Shown here: piece by piece, positions 1-8,541 of the stretch | Numbering within the stretch: position 1 is the first letter of the stretch | How the letters are laid out: the number at the start of each line of letters is the position of its first letter | Assembly (NCBI GenBank): GCA_041661965.1 | Contig: JBAZTH010000002.1 | Span: 124,001 to 188,000, forward strand | Reading direction: 5' to 3' | From: Candidatus Margulisiibacteriota bacterium | GTDB taxonomy: Bacteria > Margulisbacteria > WOR-1 > O2-12-FULL-45-9 > XYB2-FULL-48-7 | DNA length: 64,000 nt | Program-made: the position numbers and the translations under genes | The notes under the pieces: model-generated | Seen by the model: the letters and a program-made list of their open reading frames with translations, nothing else | Database searches by the model: none | What the model was told of the DNA's origin: nothing

Positions 1-64
1 ACAAGCCGATGATCCCGATCACGATCAATATTTCGACGAGAGTAAACCCATTTCTATTTTTCAT
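1..64 (-). CDS. type IV pilin / pseudopilin, N-terminal fragment (runs off window)
   Basis: Only the first 21 codons are inside the window; the gene continues past base 1. The start reads MKNRNGFTLVEILIVIGIIG, a class III prepilin leader: short basic leader ending in Gly, cleavage before Phe, Glu at mature position 5 and a hydrophobic helix. A strong ribosome site (GGAGGTGAAGAG) sits just upstream of the ATG. The prepilin peptidase at 56705-57490 would process it. It lies directly downstream of pilC on the same strand, so it is the likely pilin or minor pilin of that operon. Whether it is a major pilin or a pseudopilin cannot be decided from this fragment. Confidence 0.9.
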   Translation of the reverse strand, partial: MKNRNGFTLVEILIVIGIIGL

Positions 65-110
65 TCTCTTCACCTCCCAGTATTATAGATTGGCCTCTCT
101 GAAACTGCAA

Positions 111-1139
111 TCAACTTAGGGCGGCAACCAGCTTCAGCAAAGGCAGAAAAAGGGCCAAGACGATAAAGGCAACCAACCCGCCAACGGTCGCGGTAATCGC
201 CGGCTCCAGTAATTTTGAGAGCTGTTCGAGCCTCGCCCCTCGCTCCTTTGCCTTGAAAGCAGCGACATCCAGAAAGGCAGCGCCTAACCGGCCGGTATTC
301 TCCCCGATCGCGACCAGCGAGACCGAATCGGTTGGGAAGTAGCGGCTTTCAGCCAGAGCCTCGCTGATCTTCCGGCCATTCTCAACTTCAGTCCGGAGAC
401 GATTCAAATCAGCTTGAAACAGCGGATCGGTCACTGTTCGCGAACCGATCGCCATGGCAGTGCTTAGCGAGATCCCCCCTTCAAGCAGCATCCCGAAGGT
501 TAAACAGTTAAAAAGCGCCAGCTCCTGGCGATAATAATCGCCAAGCAACGGCAACCTGGTGAGCCCACTCATAAAAGCATTCCGCCTTTTTAAGGCGACC
601 ACACCAAGCAAGATCACTCCGCCAACAATCAACAACCAATAATTAACCAGAAAAGAGCTAATCGCCATGACCGCCACAGTTAACGGAGGCAAGCCGCTTC
701 CCACTTCCTCTAATAACTGGCTCATTGAAGGAACAACATAAACCAAAAGAAAGACCAGCAGTCCCAAGCTGACAACAGCCACAAAAGCAGGATAAACCAG
801 GGCGCCGATCAGCTTTTCTGATAACTCGGCCCGCTGGTCGTAGTAGTTGCCTAAATAATTCAAGACTTTTTCGACCGCGCCACCCCGATCCGCCGCTTGT
901 AAAGTCGCGCAGGCCAGATCAGGAAGGACTTGTTTTGCCCCCTCTCCTAAAGAAGCTCCTTCTTCGATCCGCTCGATCATTCTACCGATTGCTAATCTTT
1001 CCTTTTTAAAGAAAGGAGTTTGGCCAATGACCCGCAGAGCGTCAGCCAGCGGCAGGCCGGAGGTTAAAAGAGTTGAAAGTTGCTGGCAAAACCGGGCGGT
1101 TTGACGGTTGTTTAATTGGACACACGAATGGGAGCTCAT
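111..1139 (-). CDS. pilC: type IV pilus inner-membrane platform protein, PilC/GspF family
   Basis: This is the polytopic platform protein that couples the assembly and retraction ATPases to pilin polymerisation in the inner membrane. At 342 residues it is a little shorter than typical PilC (about 400). Two repeated T2SSF domains are visible (about residues 12-130 and 210-335), each followed by hydrophobic helices: near 112-136, 165-185 and at the C-terminus. The conserved GE-TG motif of the second domain is present (AIGENTGRL). The ATG overlaps the stop of the upstream gene by four bases (ATGA), so translation is probably coupled. The missing length is N-terminal, so the cytoplasmic extension of PilC is reduced. 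Confidence 0.92.
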   Translation of the reverse strand: MSSHSCVQLNNRQTARFCQQLSTLLTSGLPLADALRVIGQTPFFKKERLAIGRMIERIEEGASLGEGAKQVLPDLACATLQAADRGGAVEKVLNYLGNYYDQRAELSEKLIGALVYPAFVAVVSLGLLVFLLVYVVPSMSQLLEEVGSGLPPLTVAVMAISSFLVNYWLLIVGGVILLGVVALKRRNAFMSGLTRLPLLGDYYRQELALFNCLTFGMLLEGGISLSTAMAIGSRTVTDPLFQADLNRLRTEVENGRKISEALAESRYFPTDSVSLVAIGENTGRLGAAFLDVAAFKAKERGARLEQLSKLLEPAITATVGGLVAFIVLALFLPLLKLVAALS

Positions 1140-1504
1140 TTGTAACCCTTTAGTATTCGACGGTAGATTAGGTTCCTTCGGCCGAAAGTGGCAAGGATCC
1201 CAAGCTCTTTATCCATTAGTTTCAAATACCTCTTAATTTGTTGATAATCGTCCCTGGATATCCTAGGGGTTGCCTTAATTTCAACAACAATTAAGTCATT
1301 AACCAGAAAGTCGAGCCTGAAGGCTCCAATTCCCTCAATTTTTGTTTCAACTTGAGACAAATATTTTATCCCCTGTTTCATAAATTCATTTTCTATCCCT
1401 CTTTGATAATGTTTTTCCATAAAGCCCGGACCAAGCTGATTATGGACCGAGAAAAGAACCCCCATTATCTTGTAGCTTAGTTCAGGATAAAGAAGAATGG
1501 CCAT
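1136..1504 (-). CDS. GxxExxY family protein (PD-(D/E)XK-like)
   Basis: A 122-residue protein with the diagnostic motif G-F-M-E-K-H-Y (GxxExxY) near residue 28, and a PD-(D/E)XK-like core further on: Asp in RLDFLV, then VVEIKA. The family is widespread, small and of uncertain function; a nuclease fold is predicted from the D...ExK arrangement. These genes often appear inserted in otherwise conserved operons, as here between metG and pilC. An imperfect inverted repeat made of ATTCG/ATTAG words lies just upstream (1551-1611), which hints that gene and repeat travel together. It overlaps pilC by four bases. Confidence 0.88.
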   Translation of the reverse strand: MAILLYPELSYKIMGVLFSVHNQLGPGFMEKHYQRGIENEFMKQGIKYLSQVETKIEGIGAFRLDFLVNDLIVVEIKATPRISRDDYQQIKRYLKLMDKELGILATFGRRNLIYRRILKGYK

Positions 1505-1550
1505 AAATGAGAGGTAGCAACTTTATTACCACGAACACTCGAATGGGATA

Positions 1551-1611
1551 CGAATACACTAATGGGACACGAATGCACTAATTAAGTCAATTGTCTCCAT
1601 TAGTGTATTCG
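1551..1611. repeat. imperfect inverted repeat of ATTCGTGT/CATTAG words
   Basis: Arm 1 at 1551-1569 (cgaatacactaatgggaca) and arm 2 at 1592-1611 are reverse complements apart from one mismatch and one indel, around a spacer of about 22 bp. Further degenerate copies of gtgtattcg follow to about 1633. A related piece (tccattagggtattcg) occurs at 22916-22940, so this is an interspersed repeat family. It lies between metG and the GxxExxY gene and could form a hairpin at the end of metG. Confidence 0.7.
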
Positions 1612-1634
1612 TTTTCTTATTCGTGTATTCGTAT

Positions 1635-3125
1635 CTACTTCTGTAGCCTGGGGAAAAGAACCTCACCTTTAGCGACTTTATCGCCGCCAAGGTTTAATTG
1701 GCTCTTGATCTTACCGGAGGTAGCCGGCATAAAAGGTGACAAAAGTTCGGCAGTTGTTTTTAAGACATTAAACAGGGTCGCCATAACCTGGGCTAATTTT
1801 TCAATTTCCCCTCTTTTTGCTAAACCCCAAGGGGCTTGTTTCTCAATATAGACGTTCGCTTGGCTGATCAACTGCCAGATCGCTGCCAACGCATCAGAAA
1901 AAGCGAGTTCGTTCATCGCCTGGTCAACCAAGGCTGGGGTCTTTTCCGTCAATTTGGCCAATTCCTGGGTCAAGTCATCCCCACTCCCTGCCATGGTCGG
2001 AACTTTTCCCTCAAAATACTTTTCGATCATCGTTAAAGTTCGGCTTAGTAAATTCCCTAGATCGTTGGCCAGGTCGGCATTATAGCGATTGACCAGTGAA
2101 TCGTAGGAAAAGTCGCCGTCGGCGCCAAAGGCGACTTCCCTCAGGATGAAATAACGGACAACATCGACTCCATATTTCTCCGCCAGGGCGATCGGGTCAA
2201 CCACATTCCCCTTGGACTTGGACATCTTGGCCCCTTCCACGGTCCACCAGCCATGCCCAAAGACTTTTTTAGGGAGTGGTAAGCCTAAGGCCATCAGGAT
2301 ACAGGGCCAGGTTACGGCGTGGAAACGGACAATCTCTTTCCCCATGATATGGACATCAGCCGGCCACCATTTATTGAACTTCTGATCGTCCTGTAGGTAG
2401 CCAATGGCGGAAATATAATTGATCAAGGCATCAAACCAGACGTAAACGACGTGTTTTGGGTCATCCGCTACGACCACTCCCCAAGGGAAAGCGGTCCGGG
2501 TAACGGAGAGGTCATGTAACCCTTGTTTGATAAACTGAATTACTTCATTCCGCCTGGAATCAGGTTTTATAAAGTCCGGTTGAGCCTCAATATGCCGGAG
2601 GAGCGGTTCTTGAAACTTGGAAAGCTTGAAAAAATAGCTTTCCTCCTTCAGCATTTCGGTTTGGCGGCCGCAATCGGGGCAGAGCTTCCGCCCTTCCATA
2701 TCCTCTTTAAGTTCGGCCTCGGGCCAGTAGGTCTCGCAAGTCACACAATACCAACCGGAATATTCCCCTTTATAGATATCGCCTTGCTTAAGCAAGCGGC
2801 TGAAGATCGCCTGGACGGTCTTTTCATGGCGCTCGTCAGTCGTCCTGATAAAATCATCGTTGCTGATATTGAGGGTCTCCCAGGCCTTTTTCCAGCGGGG
2901 AACAATACTATCCACAAACTCTTTCGCCCCTACCCCCTTAGTATCGGCCACTTTCCAGACCTTTTGCCCGTGCTCGTCGGTTCCGGTCAGGAAGTAGGTT
3001 TCAACCCCCCGGCTCCTTTTATATCTGGCCAGGACATCGGCGGCAATGGTCGTGTAGGAATGCCCGATATGCGGGATATCGTTGACATAGTAGATCGGGG
3101 TAGTCAGGTAGAATTTTTCCGTCAT
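1635..3125 (-). CDS. metG: methionine--tRNA ligase
   Basis: Class I aminoacyl-tRNA synthetase that charges tRNA-Met with methionine. The HIGH motif is at residues 20-23 and the KMSKS loop near residue 302 (KMSKSKGN). A four-cysteine zinc knuckle lies in the connective-peptide region (CVTC...CPDC, about residues 127-148). At 496 residues it is the short form ending after the anticodon-binding helical domain, without the C-terminal EMAP/OB tRNA-binding extension found in longer bacterial MetRS. A perfect TATAAT sits six bases from the ATG and no ribosome site is visible, so the transcript is probably leaderless. The gene stands alone between the pilus operon and an orphan gene. Confidence 0.97.
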   Translation of the reverse strand: MTEKFYLTTPIYYVNDIPHIGHSYTTIAADVLARYKRSRGVETYFLTGTDEHGQKVWKVADTKGVGAKEFVDSIVPRWKKAWETLNISNDDFIRTTDERHEKTVQAIFSRLLKQGDIYKGEYSGWYCVTCETYWPEAELKEDMEGRKLCPDCGRQTEMLKEESYFFKLSKFQEPLLRHIEAQPDFIKPDSRRNEVIQFIKQGLHDLSVTRTAFPWGVVVADDPKHVVYVWFDALINYISAIGYLQDDQKFNKWWPADVHIMGKEIVRFHAVTWPCILMALGLPLPKKVFGHGWWTVEGAKMSKSKGNVVDPIALAEKYGVDVVRYFILREVAFGADGDFSYDSLVNRYNADLANDLGNLLSRTLTMIEKYFEGKVPTMAGSGDDLTQELAKLTEKTPALVDQAMNELAFSDALAAIWQLISQANVYIEKQAPWGLAKRGEIEKLAQVMATLFNVLKTTAELLSPFMPATSGKIKSQLNLGGDKVAKGEVLFPRLQK

Positions 3126-3131
3126 GAATTA

Positions 3132-3137
3132 ATTATA
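3132..3137 (-). promoter_or_regulatory. -10 element of a leaderless-type metG promoter
   Basis: On the minus strand TGCTATAAT forms an extended -10 whose hexamer ends six bases before the metG ATG. Transcription normally starts about seven bases after the -10, so it would begin on the start codon itself. No clear -35 is seen. The same 6-9 base geometry recurs before argF, tig, pckG and rpoN. Confidence 0.65.
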
Positions 3138-3148
3138 GCAAAGAATTA

Positions 3149-3355
3149 ATGGGATTGCTCATCTTGATCCCTCTGAAATTTCGCTTTGCCGCTTATGACA
3201 CCCACAAGTGGCAAAAGCTTGCCGATGATGTTCAGGCCTTAAACCAAGCCGTCCATCTCATGGCTAAGACCCCCGGTGCCCCCTCGCCCGGGCCAGCTAT
3301 GCGCGACCACAAGGGAAGCTATTTCGGCGAATGGGAAGGGGCAAAAAACTTTTAA
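3149..3355 (+). CDS. small hypothetical protein (uncertain)
   Basis: A 68-codon open frame in the space between metG and the next gene. Codon choice (GCC, GTC, CTC, AAG) resembles neighbouring genes, and the product is hydrophilic with a C-terminus ending GEWEGAKNF. No ribosome site precedes the ATG and the N-terminus overlaps the metG promoter region, so the true start may be a downstream TTG or the frame may be a remnant. No family recognised. Confidence 0.3.
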   Translation: MGLLILIPLKFRFAAYDTHKWQKLADDVQALNQAVHLMAKTPGAPSPGPAMRDHKGSYFGEWEGAKNF

Positions 3356-3362
3356 TAGGCTG

Positions 3363-3390
3363 AAATTTCTCCGGTTTTTTACCGAAATAT
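3363..3390 (+). promoter_or_regulatory. sigma-28-like promoter (AAATTT-N14-CGAAATAT)
   Basis: The -35-like AAATTT is at 3363-3368 and the -10-like CGAAATAT at 3383-3390, separated by exactly 14 bp. This matches the stronger AAGTTT-N14-CGATAWAT sites found before other orphan genes in the window. It is one of the more degenerate copies. The start codon follows 48 bases downstream. Confidence 0.5.
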
Positions 3391-3438
3391 TCTTGAGGAT
3401 TTTTGGCAATCCCAATCTTAATTAACGAGGCATGTTTT

Positions 3439-5280
3439 ATGCAAATTAGATCAGCAGTCGTTCCAACAAGATTTAGAGGTGTCCTTAGGAACGCAACGAA
3501 CGCCCTCTTAGTTATTGGCGGCTTGTCGGCTGCCGTCCGAGGCGATCAACCCGTCAAAATGTTAAATGTCCCCACCTTAGCCGCGCTGGGCATCTCCCTG
3601 CCTAACGCCGTTAAAGAAGTCCGACAACTAGCGCAGGAAATAAAAGCCGCCTTTCCGGCGCAAAACCTTCGCCTTTTTCGGCCATTTCTTGGCAATCTCA
3701 AAGACACTTCTGCTCTTGAAGCTAAAGGGATTGACGCCGCTCAGTATAAAGCTTTAAGCGAGAAAAAAACCAGAATCATTAACATGACTATCGCGTTACA
3801 AACTGAAGCTAATTTATCTGGATTGTCGGATGATTTGGGACGGGAAGTCAAAATTCTCCGTTCAGCCAAAACCCTCCTGGATATTATCAAGTGGGCTTCG
3901 CCTGATGAAGCGCGGGAAGTAACTGTCACGCCGCCCGGCAACCCTCCTTACCAGGTCAAGATCATGCCGGAAAACACCACTCTGGCCATGTACGCCCGGC
4001 TTGACGCCTCGCCCAAGGTCCAGCCGACAGAAGAATCGACCGCCAAAGCCGAAGCCGAAATGCAAAGGGGAACCCTGGCCACAGACGCGGTTAAAACCTA
4101 TTGCCGAATAAACCTCGGCAACCAGTGCACGGTTAGAGTCCCAACCCCAGGCGGGCAAAGACCTTTCAATTTTTATCTCGAGGCCTATGGCCTCGACCGG
4201 TCAATCCCGATCTCTGGCATCACGGCCGTCAAGGATTTAACTCACGGGTTTATCGGGGTGGTGGCCAACCCGGAAAAAATTTATATCGGCGATTATTCCG
4301 GCAAAGCGACCGGCCCCAACACGATCTCTCTGGCCGCGACTTACACCGATCGTTATATCGATCTTCAAGCTCATTTACCGATTTACCAATTTATCAAAAC
4401 ACTCGCGGCTACTTATACCGAAGCCGCTCATACGCTTCACTCCTCCCTCTCGGAAATAGGCATGGATATTGACGTCAACACGTTAAAAAGCTATCTGGAG
4501 ATCAATACTTTCGCCGAACTTTTCTGGATGGGGACCGAAGACCCTTGGCAGGATACCGGCGCCGCTTCTTGGTACAACACCAAAGAAGCTCCCGCTTTTA
4601 GAGAAACGTATCGGCGCTACACTCAAGAACTGGGTTATGCCTTTGGCGTCAAGATCGATGACAAAGAGAATAAAATTTATGATATTTCCTGGCGTCTGGC
4701 CTCCACCAAAGTTTCCGTCACTAAGCAAGGGCTCGGCCCCAACGCCATCTTGATCGGTGATTTCTTGAAGGCCGGTGAATACGATAACGGCCGGCTGTGG
4801 CGGCAATATTTTCCGAATCTGGGAAGGACCGAAGACAGCGCCGCTCGGATCGCTCTTGACCCCCAATTATCGGTCAAAGCGGTCGCCCTGGTTTTTGACG
4901 CTAAAGCGAGAGAGTTAAAAGACACCGTCTTTTCTAATCCCGCGATCAGAATGCCGGACGACGCTTACCCGACCTTCCGCGACCCGGCAAAAGCGCGGGA
5001 ATACTTCATTCTCTCCTGGATCAGGTTTATAAAAGCGTTTCCGGAGGCGGTCGTTAATTTCCCCGACTTTTTTCCTTATGGGTTGAATTCATGGAATATC
5101 GATTTTTTACTCCCCTATTTCAAACTGCATCAGGCCGTTATGGGGGAACCGGATAGTTTTCCTGAATTCACGACCCGTTTTCATCCCAGCAAGGGGGAAC
5201 CAATCGCCGATTATTTTAATCCGATGACCGATCCACGCAATAACGACGCTTTGATGATAACAGTCGTCCCCAGAGATTAG
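3439..5280 (+). CDS. hypothetical protein, 613 aa, orphan
   Basis: I do not recognise a family. The start chosen is the ATG at 3439, preceded by ACGAGG at a suitable distance; an in-frame TTG at 3403 would add 12 residues. The N-terminus is basic, followed by a modest hydrophobic stretch (NALLVIGGLSAAV) that could be a weak signal or anchor. The rest is soluble, mixed alpha/beta, with an aromatic-rich C-terminal third (ILSWIRFIKAFPEAV, FFPYGLNSWNIDFLLPYF). A sigma-28-like promoter lies upstream, as with the other orphans in this window. The end overlaps the convergent operon end at 5277 by four bases. Confidence 0.7.
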   Translation: MQIRSAVVPTRFRGVLRNATNALLVIGGLSAAVRGDQPVKMLNVPTLAALGISLPNAVKEVRQLAQEIKAAFPAQNLRLFRPFLGNLKDTSALEAKGIDAAQYKALSEKKTRIINMTIALQTEANLSGLSDDLGREVKILRSAKTLLDIIKWASPDEAREVTVTPPGNPPYQVKIMPENTTLAMYARLDASPKVQPTEESTAKAEAEMQRGTLATDAVKTYCRINLGNQCTVRVPTPGGQRPFNFYLEAYGLDRSIPISGITAVKDLTHGFIGVVANPEKIYIGDYSGKATGPNTISLAATYTDRYIDLQAHLPIYQFIKTLAATYTEAAHTLHSSLSEIGMDIDVNTLKSYLEINTFAELFWMGTEDPWQDTGAASWYNTKEAPAFRETYRRYTQELGYAFGVKIDDKENKIYDISWRLASTKVSVTKQGLGPNAILIGDFLKAGEYDNGRLWRQYFPNLGRTEDSAARIALDPQLSVKAVALVFDAKARELKDTVFSNPAIRMPDDAYPTFRDPAKAREYFILSWIRFIKAFPEAVVNFPDFFPYGLNSWNIDFLLPYFKLHQAVMGEPDSFPEFTTRFHPSKGEPIADYFNPMTDPRNNDALMITVVPRD

Positions 5281-6431
5281 TTTCCCTCGATCGGGAACAA
5301 GATCCGGAAACTGCTGACCTTGTCCAGCGCGGAATTGGCCCATTTGGGAAGTTCTTTGTTGCGGTCCAGGGAGAGCGACGGCATCGCCCGCCAATTATCT
5401 TCCCCTTTCAATTTGACTTCGACCAGAAAACGATTCAAGAGCCGCTGCTCCCAATTATCATCGTCATCAAGATCATCGGCCCGGAAATCCGGTTGAATAA
5501 AATAACGGAAGAAGGGGGCAACCCCTTCGAGCGACCCCTCGCCGACCAAGGGGGGACCGATCACCATCCATTGGGTTAGCTCGCGGACATACTTCAGGTC
5601 GGAGCCATGCTCGGCGGGGACAATCTGGAAGCCGCCGATCTTCCCGAGCGGCGAAGTGGAGATGTCAATCACTCCGGCATGGTTCGCCCTGATCCGGCCG
5701 GTCGAAGCGTAAAGGGTCCCTTCAAAACGGCCGACCCCCTGGACCGGTCGGAGAACTGTCCCGATCACTTTTTCCCGGTTGCCAAAATAGCGGATCGTGA
5801 TCGCTCCGCCGAAAGTGTTTTCGAAGACGATCTCCTTGGGATAATCGAGCGGTCGTTTGACGACGATTGTATAAACGTCGCCCAGCGAAGGCTGATAATC
5901 AGCCGTGATCGGATAAAGATAGCTGGTCTGACGCGAAAAGAAAACTTTATTACCGACAAAAGGGGCAAACCCGCCGCCGAAGATCTTCTGGCCGGCCGGA
6001 ATGTCGGTGTAGATCGAGGAATCGGGGCTTAAATAAGAGCGGTATTCGCGCGGCGGCCGCAACTGGTCTTTAGGGAGAACACTGAAGATCACCCCTTTAT
6101 TATTAACCTGGTCATAACCGACTTTCACGTGAATGGCATTGACCGCCGTCGCGGCGATCTCCCCGTTCTTGACCCACCGGGAAGCGGCATAGCCATCTTT
6201 GTTGACTTTAAGCGTAGGGTAAAGGACCCGGCCGACCTGATACCACCTTTTCCCCGCTTCATTGCTGACTTCAATGGAACCATTGGGAACGTTGGCGATC
6301 CTGATCCGATAGAGATATTGGAGCTTTGGATTGTTCTCCGCTTTGACCGACTGGGGTAAAGACAAACTCTCCGGCGTCGCCGCCAGTAGCGGCTGGGCCA
6401 GGAGAAGTAGTCCGATCAGCCAATTCTTCAT
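5277..6431 (-). CDS. exported hypothetical protein, 384 aa
   Basis: The N-terminus (MKNWLIGLLLLAQPLLAATP) is a clear Sec signal peptide with a likely cleavage after LLAAT or nearby. The mature protein is rich in beta-strand patterns (YRIRIANVPNGSIEVS, YTIVVKRPLDYPKEIVF, GAITIRYFGNREKVIG) and probably sits in the periplasm or at the cell surface. No family recognised; repeated wording around fingerprints such as RPVQGVGRFEGTLY suggests an all-beta domain. The ATG overlaps the pepA stop by four bases, making it the last gene of the argF operon. Its role there is unknown. Confidence 0.75.
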   Translation of the reverse strand: MKNWLIGLLLLAQPLLAATPESLSLPQSVKAENNPKLQYLYRIRIANVPNGSIEVSNEAGKRWYQVGRVLYPTLKVNKDGYAASRWVKNGEIAATAVNAIHVKVGYDQVNNKGVIFSVLPKDQLRPPREYRSYLSPDSSIYTDIPAGQKIFGGGFAPFVGNKVFFSRQTSYLYPITADYQPSLGDVYTIVVKRPLDYPKEIVFENTFGGAITIRYFGNREKVIGTVLRPVQGVGRFEGTLYASTGRIRANHAGVIDISTSPLGKIGGFQIVPAEHGSDLKYVRELTQWMVIGPPLVGEGSLEGVAPFFRYFIQPDFRADDLDDDDNWEQRLLNRFLVEVKLKGEDNWRAMPSLSLDRNKELPKWANSALDKVSSFRILFPIEGN

Positions 6432-7918
6432 TGCCTGGTTATATATTCGATCAGGGTCCTGACCGGAACCCCGGTCGCGCCGTCCGGCAGATAGCCGGAT
6501 TCTTTGTCGAGGTGGGCTGTCCCGGCGATATCAAGATGCGCCCAGGGGGTCTCTCCGACAAACTTGGCCAGAAAAGCGGCCCCGGACGAAGGCGAAGCTT
6601 TGCCGGTCTCGGAAGTGTTTTTCAAGTCGGCAACTTGGCTTTTTAAAGCGTCTTTATATTCATCGTAGAGCGGCAGCTGCCACATCTTTTGGCCGCAGCG
6701 GTTGCCGACCCGGATGATCTTGTCGATCAGCTCCTGGTCGTTGCCGATCACCCCGGTCGCGGCATCGCCCAGAGCGACAATACAGCCGCCGGTCAGGGTC
6801 GCGACATCGATCATTTTAGTCGCGCCGCGCTGTTTGGCGTAAGTAATCGCGTCAGCCAGGATCATTCGCCCTTCGGCGTCGGTGTTTAAAACTTCTATGG
6901 TATAACCGGAAAGGGAACCGACAACATCGCCGGGTTTGGTCGCGTGGCCGGACGGCATATTTTCCGTCAGCGACATGATCCCCAGCACATTACATTTCGG
7001 TTTAAGATCGGAAAGGAGGCTCATGGTCCCAAGCACCGCCGCCGCCCCGGCCATATCGGTCTTCATCTCGCTCATCTTCTTGGAGGGCTTAAGAGAGATC
7101 CCGCCGGAGTCGAAAGTAATCCCCTTGCCGATGATCGCCAGTTTCTCTTTGGAGCCGGGGTTTCCGGTGTATTCAATCGCGACCAGCTTCGGCGGTTCTT
7201 CCGACCCTTTAGCGACCGCCCAGAGCGCTTCCATCCCGGCTTTTTTCGGGTCGATCACCGTAACTTTCAATTTATTGATCTTAGCGATATGTTCCGCCAA
7301 CTTGGCAAAAGCGGTCGGGGTCATCTTATTGGAAGGAGTATTGACCAGGTCGCGGGCGTGATTTTCCGCCTCGGCAATGATCCGTCCGAGCTCGGCCCCT
7401 TTTTTGATCGCCGGTATCTTGCTCCGGTCATTATCGGTCAGGATTAACGACTCAATTTTGTGGTCCGGGATCTCTTTTTCTTTAGCGTACCCGGCAAATT
7501 TATAAACGCCAAGGACCGAACCTTCAACTGTCGCCTTGGCCGCTTCCTCCGGTTCCAACCCGCCGATACCGGCGCCATGGATGATCGTCGCGACGGTCCG
7601 GGCTTTTATCGCCCGGGCTTTTTTGATCGCCGCGGCCGCCGCGGTCCTAACCGCGTCCAGATCGAATTTTTCCTTCTTACCCAGACCAACGATCGCGACT
7701 TTAGAAGCACAGACCCCTTCCGGACAGTGAAGCATCGTCACTTCCCCCAACCGGCCGCTGATCTCGCCGTCCCTGGAAAGCCTGGAGATCATCCCCTTCA
7801 GCGCCTTATCGACGGCCCCGGTCCCGCCGCCGGGCGACTTCACCCCTTCAAACTCGTTGACGACCAGCAGGTCGCATTTGATCTCCAGTAACGACTCATA
7901 TTCAACCCTGATCTTCAT
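6428..7918 (-). CDS. pepA: leucyl aminopeptidase, M17 family
   Basis: Cytosolic two-metal aminopeptidase releasing N-terminal residues from peptides. The M17 signature NTDAEGRM is present in the C-terminal catalytic domain, together with the metal ligands in GKGITFDSGG and KMSEMKTDMAGAAA. I start at the ATG at 7918 (MKIRVEYESLLEIK), giving 496 residues, the usual size; a longer frame reaches 8011 but would overlap lemA and has no family-like sequence. The gene begins four bases after the lemA stop and overlaps the next gene by four bases. The N-terminal macro-like domain occupies about residues 1-165. Confidence 0.95.
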   Translation of the reverse strand: MKIRVEYESLLEIKCDLLVVNEFEGVKSPGGGTGAVDKALKGMISRLSRDGEISGRLGEVTMLHCPEGVCASKVAIVGLGKKEKFDLDAVRTAAAAAIKKARAIKARTVATIIHGAGIGGLEPEEAAKATVEGSVLGVYKFAGYAKEKEIPDHKIESLILTDNDRSKIPAIKKGAELGRIIAEAENHARDLVNTPSNKMTPTAFAKLAEHIAKINKLKVTVIDPKKAGMEALWAVAKGSEEPPKLVAIEYTGNPGSKEKLAIIGKGITFDSGGISLKPSKKMSEMKTDMAGAAAVLGTMSLLSDLKPKCNVLGIMSLTENMPSGHATKPGDVVGSLSGYTIEVLNTDAEGRMILADAITYAKQRGATKMIDVATLTGGCIVALGDAATGVIGNDQELIDKIIRVGNRCGQKMWQLPLYDEYKDALKSQVADLKNTSETGKASPSSGAAFLAKFVGETPWAHLDIAGTAHLDKESGYLPDGATGVPVRTLIEYITRQ

Positions 7919-7922
7919 TGGC

Positions 7923-8480
7923 TTAGAACTTGACCTTCGGGGCGACCTTCGCTTCAGCGGCCGAGGCAAAAAAGATCTTTTCAGCGTCAAAACCGAAGAG
8001 CCTGACGACAAAAACGGTCGGAATCGAACGGGCGGTCACGTTGTAGCCTTGAACCGCGTCGTTGTAGCGCATTCTGGCCACGGAGATCCGATTTTCGGTC
8101 CCGGCCAGCTCATCCTGCAGGGCGCGGAAGTTTTCGGAAGCCCTAAGTTGAGGGTAATTCTCGACCACGACCATCAAACGGCCCAAAACTCCCTCCACCT
8201 GATTAGCGGCCTTGATCCGTTCGGTGCTGGTTTTGGCCCCGGCCCAGGCTGATCGGGCGGCGGCAACATTTTCAAAGAGCTCTTTTTCGTGGGTAGCGTA
8301 CCCTTTAACGGTTTCGACGATGTTCGGGATCAGGTCATAGCGCCGCTGCAGCTGATTTTCAACCTGGGCCCAGCTTTGTTTGACTTCCTGGTCCCTGCCG
8401 ACCAAACCATTATAAACACCAACCGACCACATCCCTAAAAGAACGATAACAACCAAGATCCCAATAAGCCACTTATTCAT
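7923..8480 (-). CDS. lemA: LemA family protein
   Basis: A 185-residue LemA protein: one N-terminal membrane helix (about residues 4-25, MNKWLIGILVVIVLLGMW) followed by the long helical bundle with the conserved NQLQRRYDLIPNIVETVKGYA segment. Most of the protein is expected outside the cytoplasm. Its biochemical role is unknown. LemA genes very often sit beside TPM-domain genes, as here. A strong AAGGAGGG ribosome site precedes the ATG. Confidence 0.95.
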   Translation of the reverse strand: MNKWLIGILVVIVLLGMWSVGVYNGLVGRDQEVKQSWAQVENQLQRRYDLIPNIVETVKGYATHEKELFENVAAARSAWAGAKTSTERIKAANQVEGVLGRLMVVVENYPQLRASENFRALQDELAGTENRISVARMRYNDAVQGYNVTARSIPTVFVVRLFGFDAEKIFFASAAEAKVAPKVKF

Positions 8481-8499
8481 GATAAAACCCTCCTTAATT

Positions 8500-8530
8500 A
8501 GCTTAAAGCTTTAAGCTGTAAGCTTACAGC
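8500..8530. repeat. two overlapping perfect palindromes (REP-like)
   Basis: AGCTTAAAGCTTTAAGCT (8500-8517) and GCTGTAAGCTTACAGC (8515-8530) are each perfect palindromes sharing three bases. They lie in the only sizeable gap of this part of the operon, between lemA and the TPM gene. They could act as a REP-like element, an mRNA-processing hairpin or a weak attenuator. Confidence 0.6.
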
Positions 8531-8541
8531 CGTATTTTCCC

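Noticed and set aside
1591..1851. Plus-strand open frame of 86 codons
   Set aside because: Mostly antisense to metG and starting in the inverted repeat; no ribosome site and no family-like sequence.
2523..3149. Plus-strand open frame of 208 codons
   Set aside because: Entirely antisense to conserved metG sequence, with composition of a shadow frame.
7919..8011. Longer pepA start
   Set aside because: It would overlap lemA and adds an Arg/Ser-rich stretch unlike M17 enzymes; the ATG at 7918 gives the usual length.
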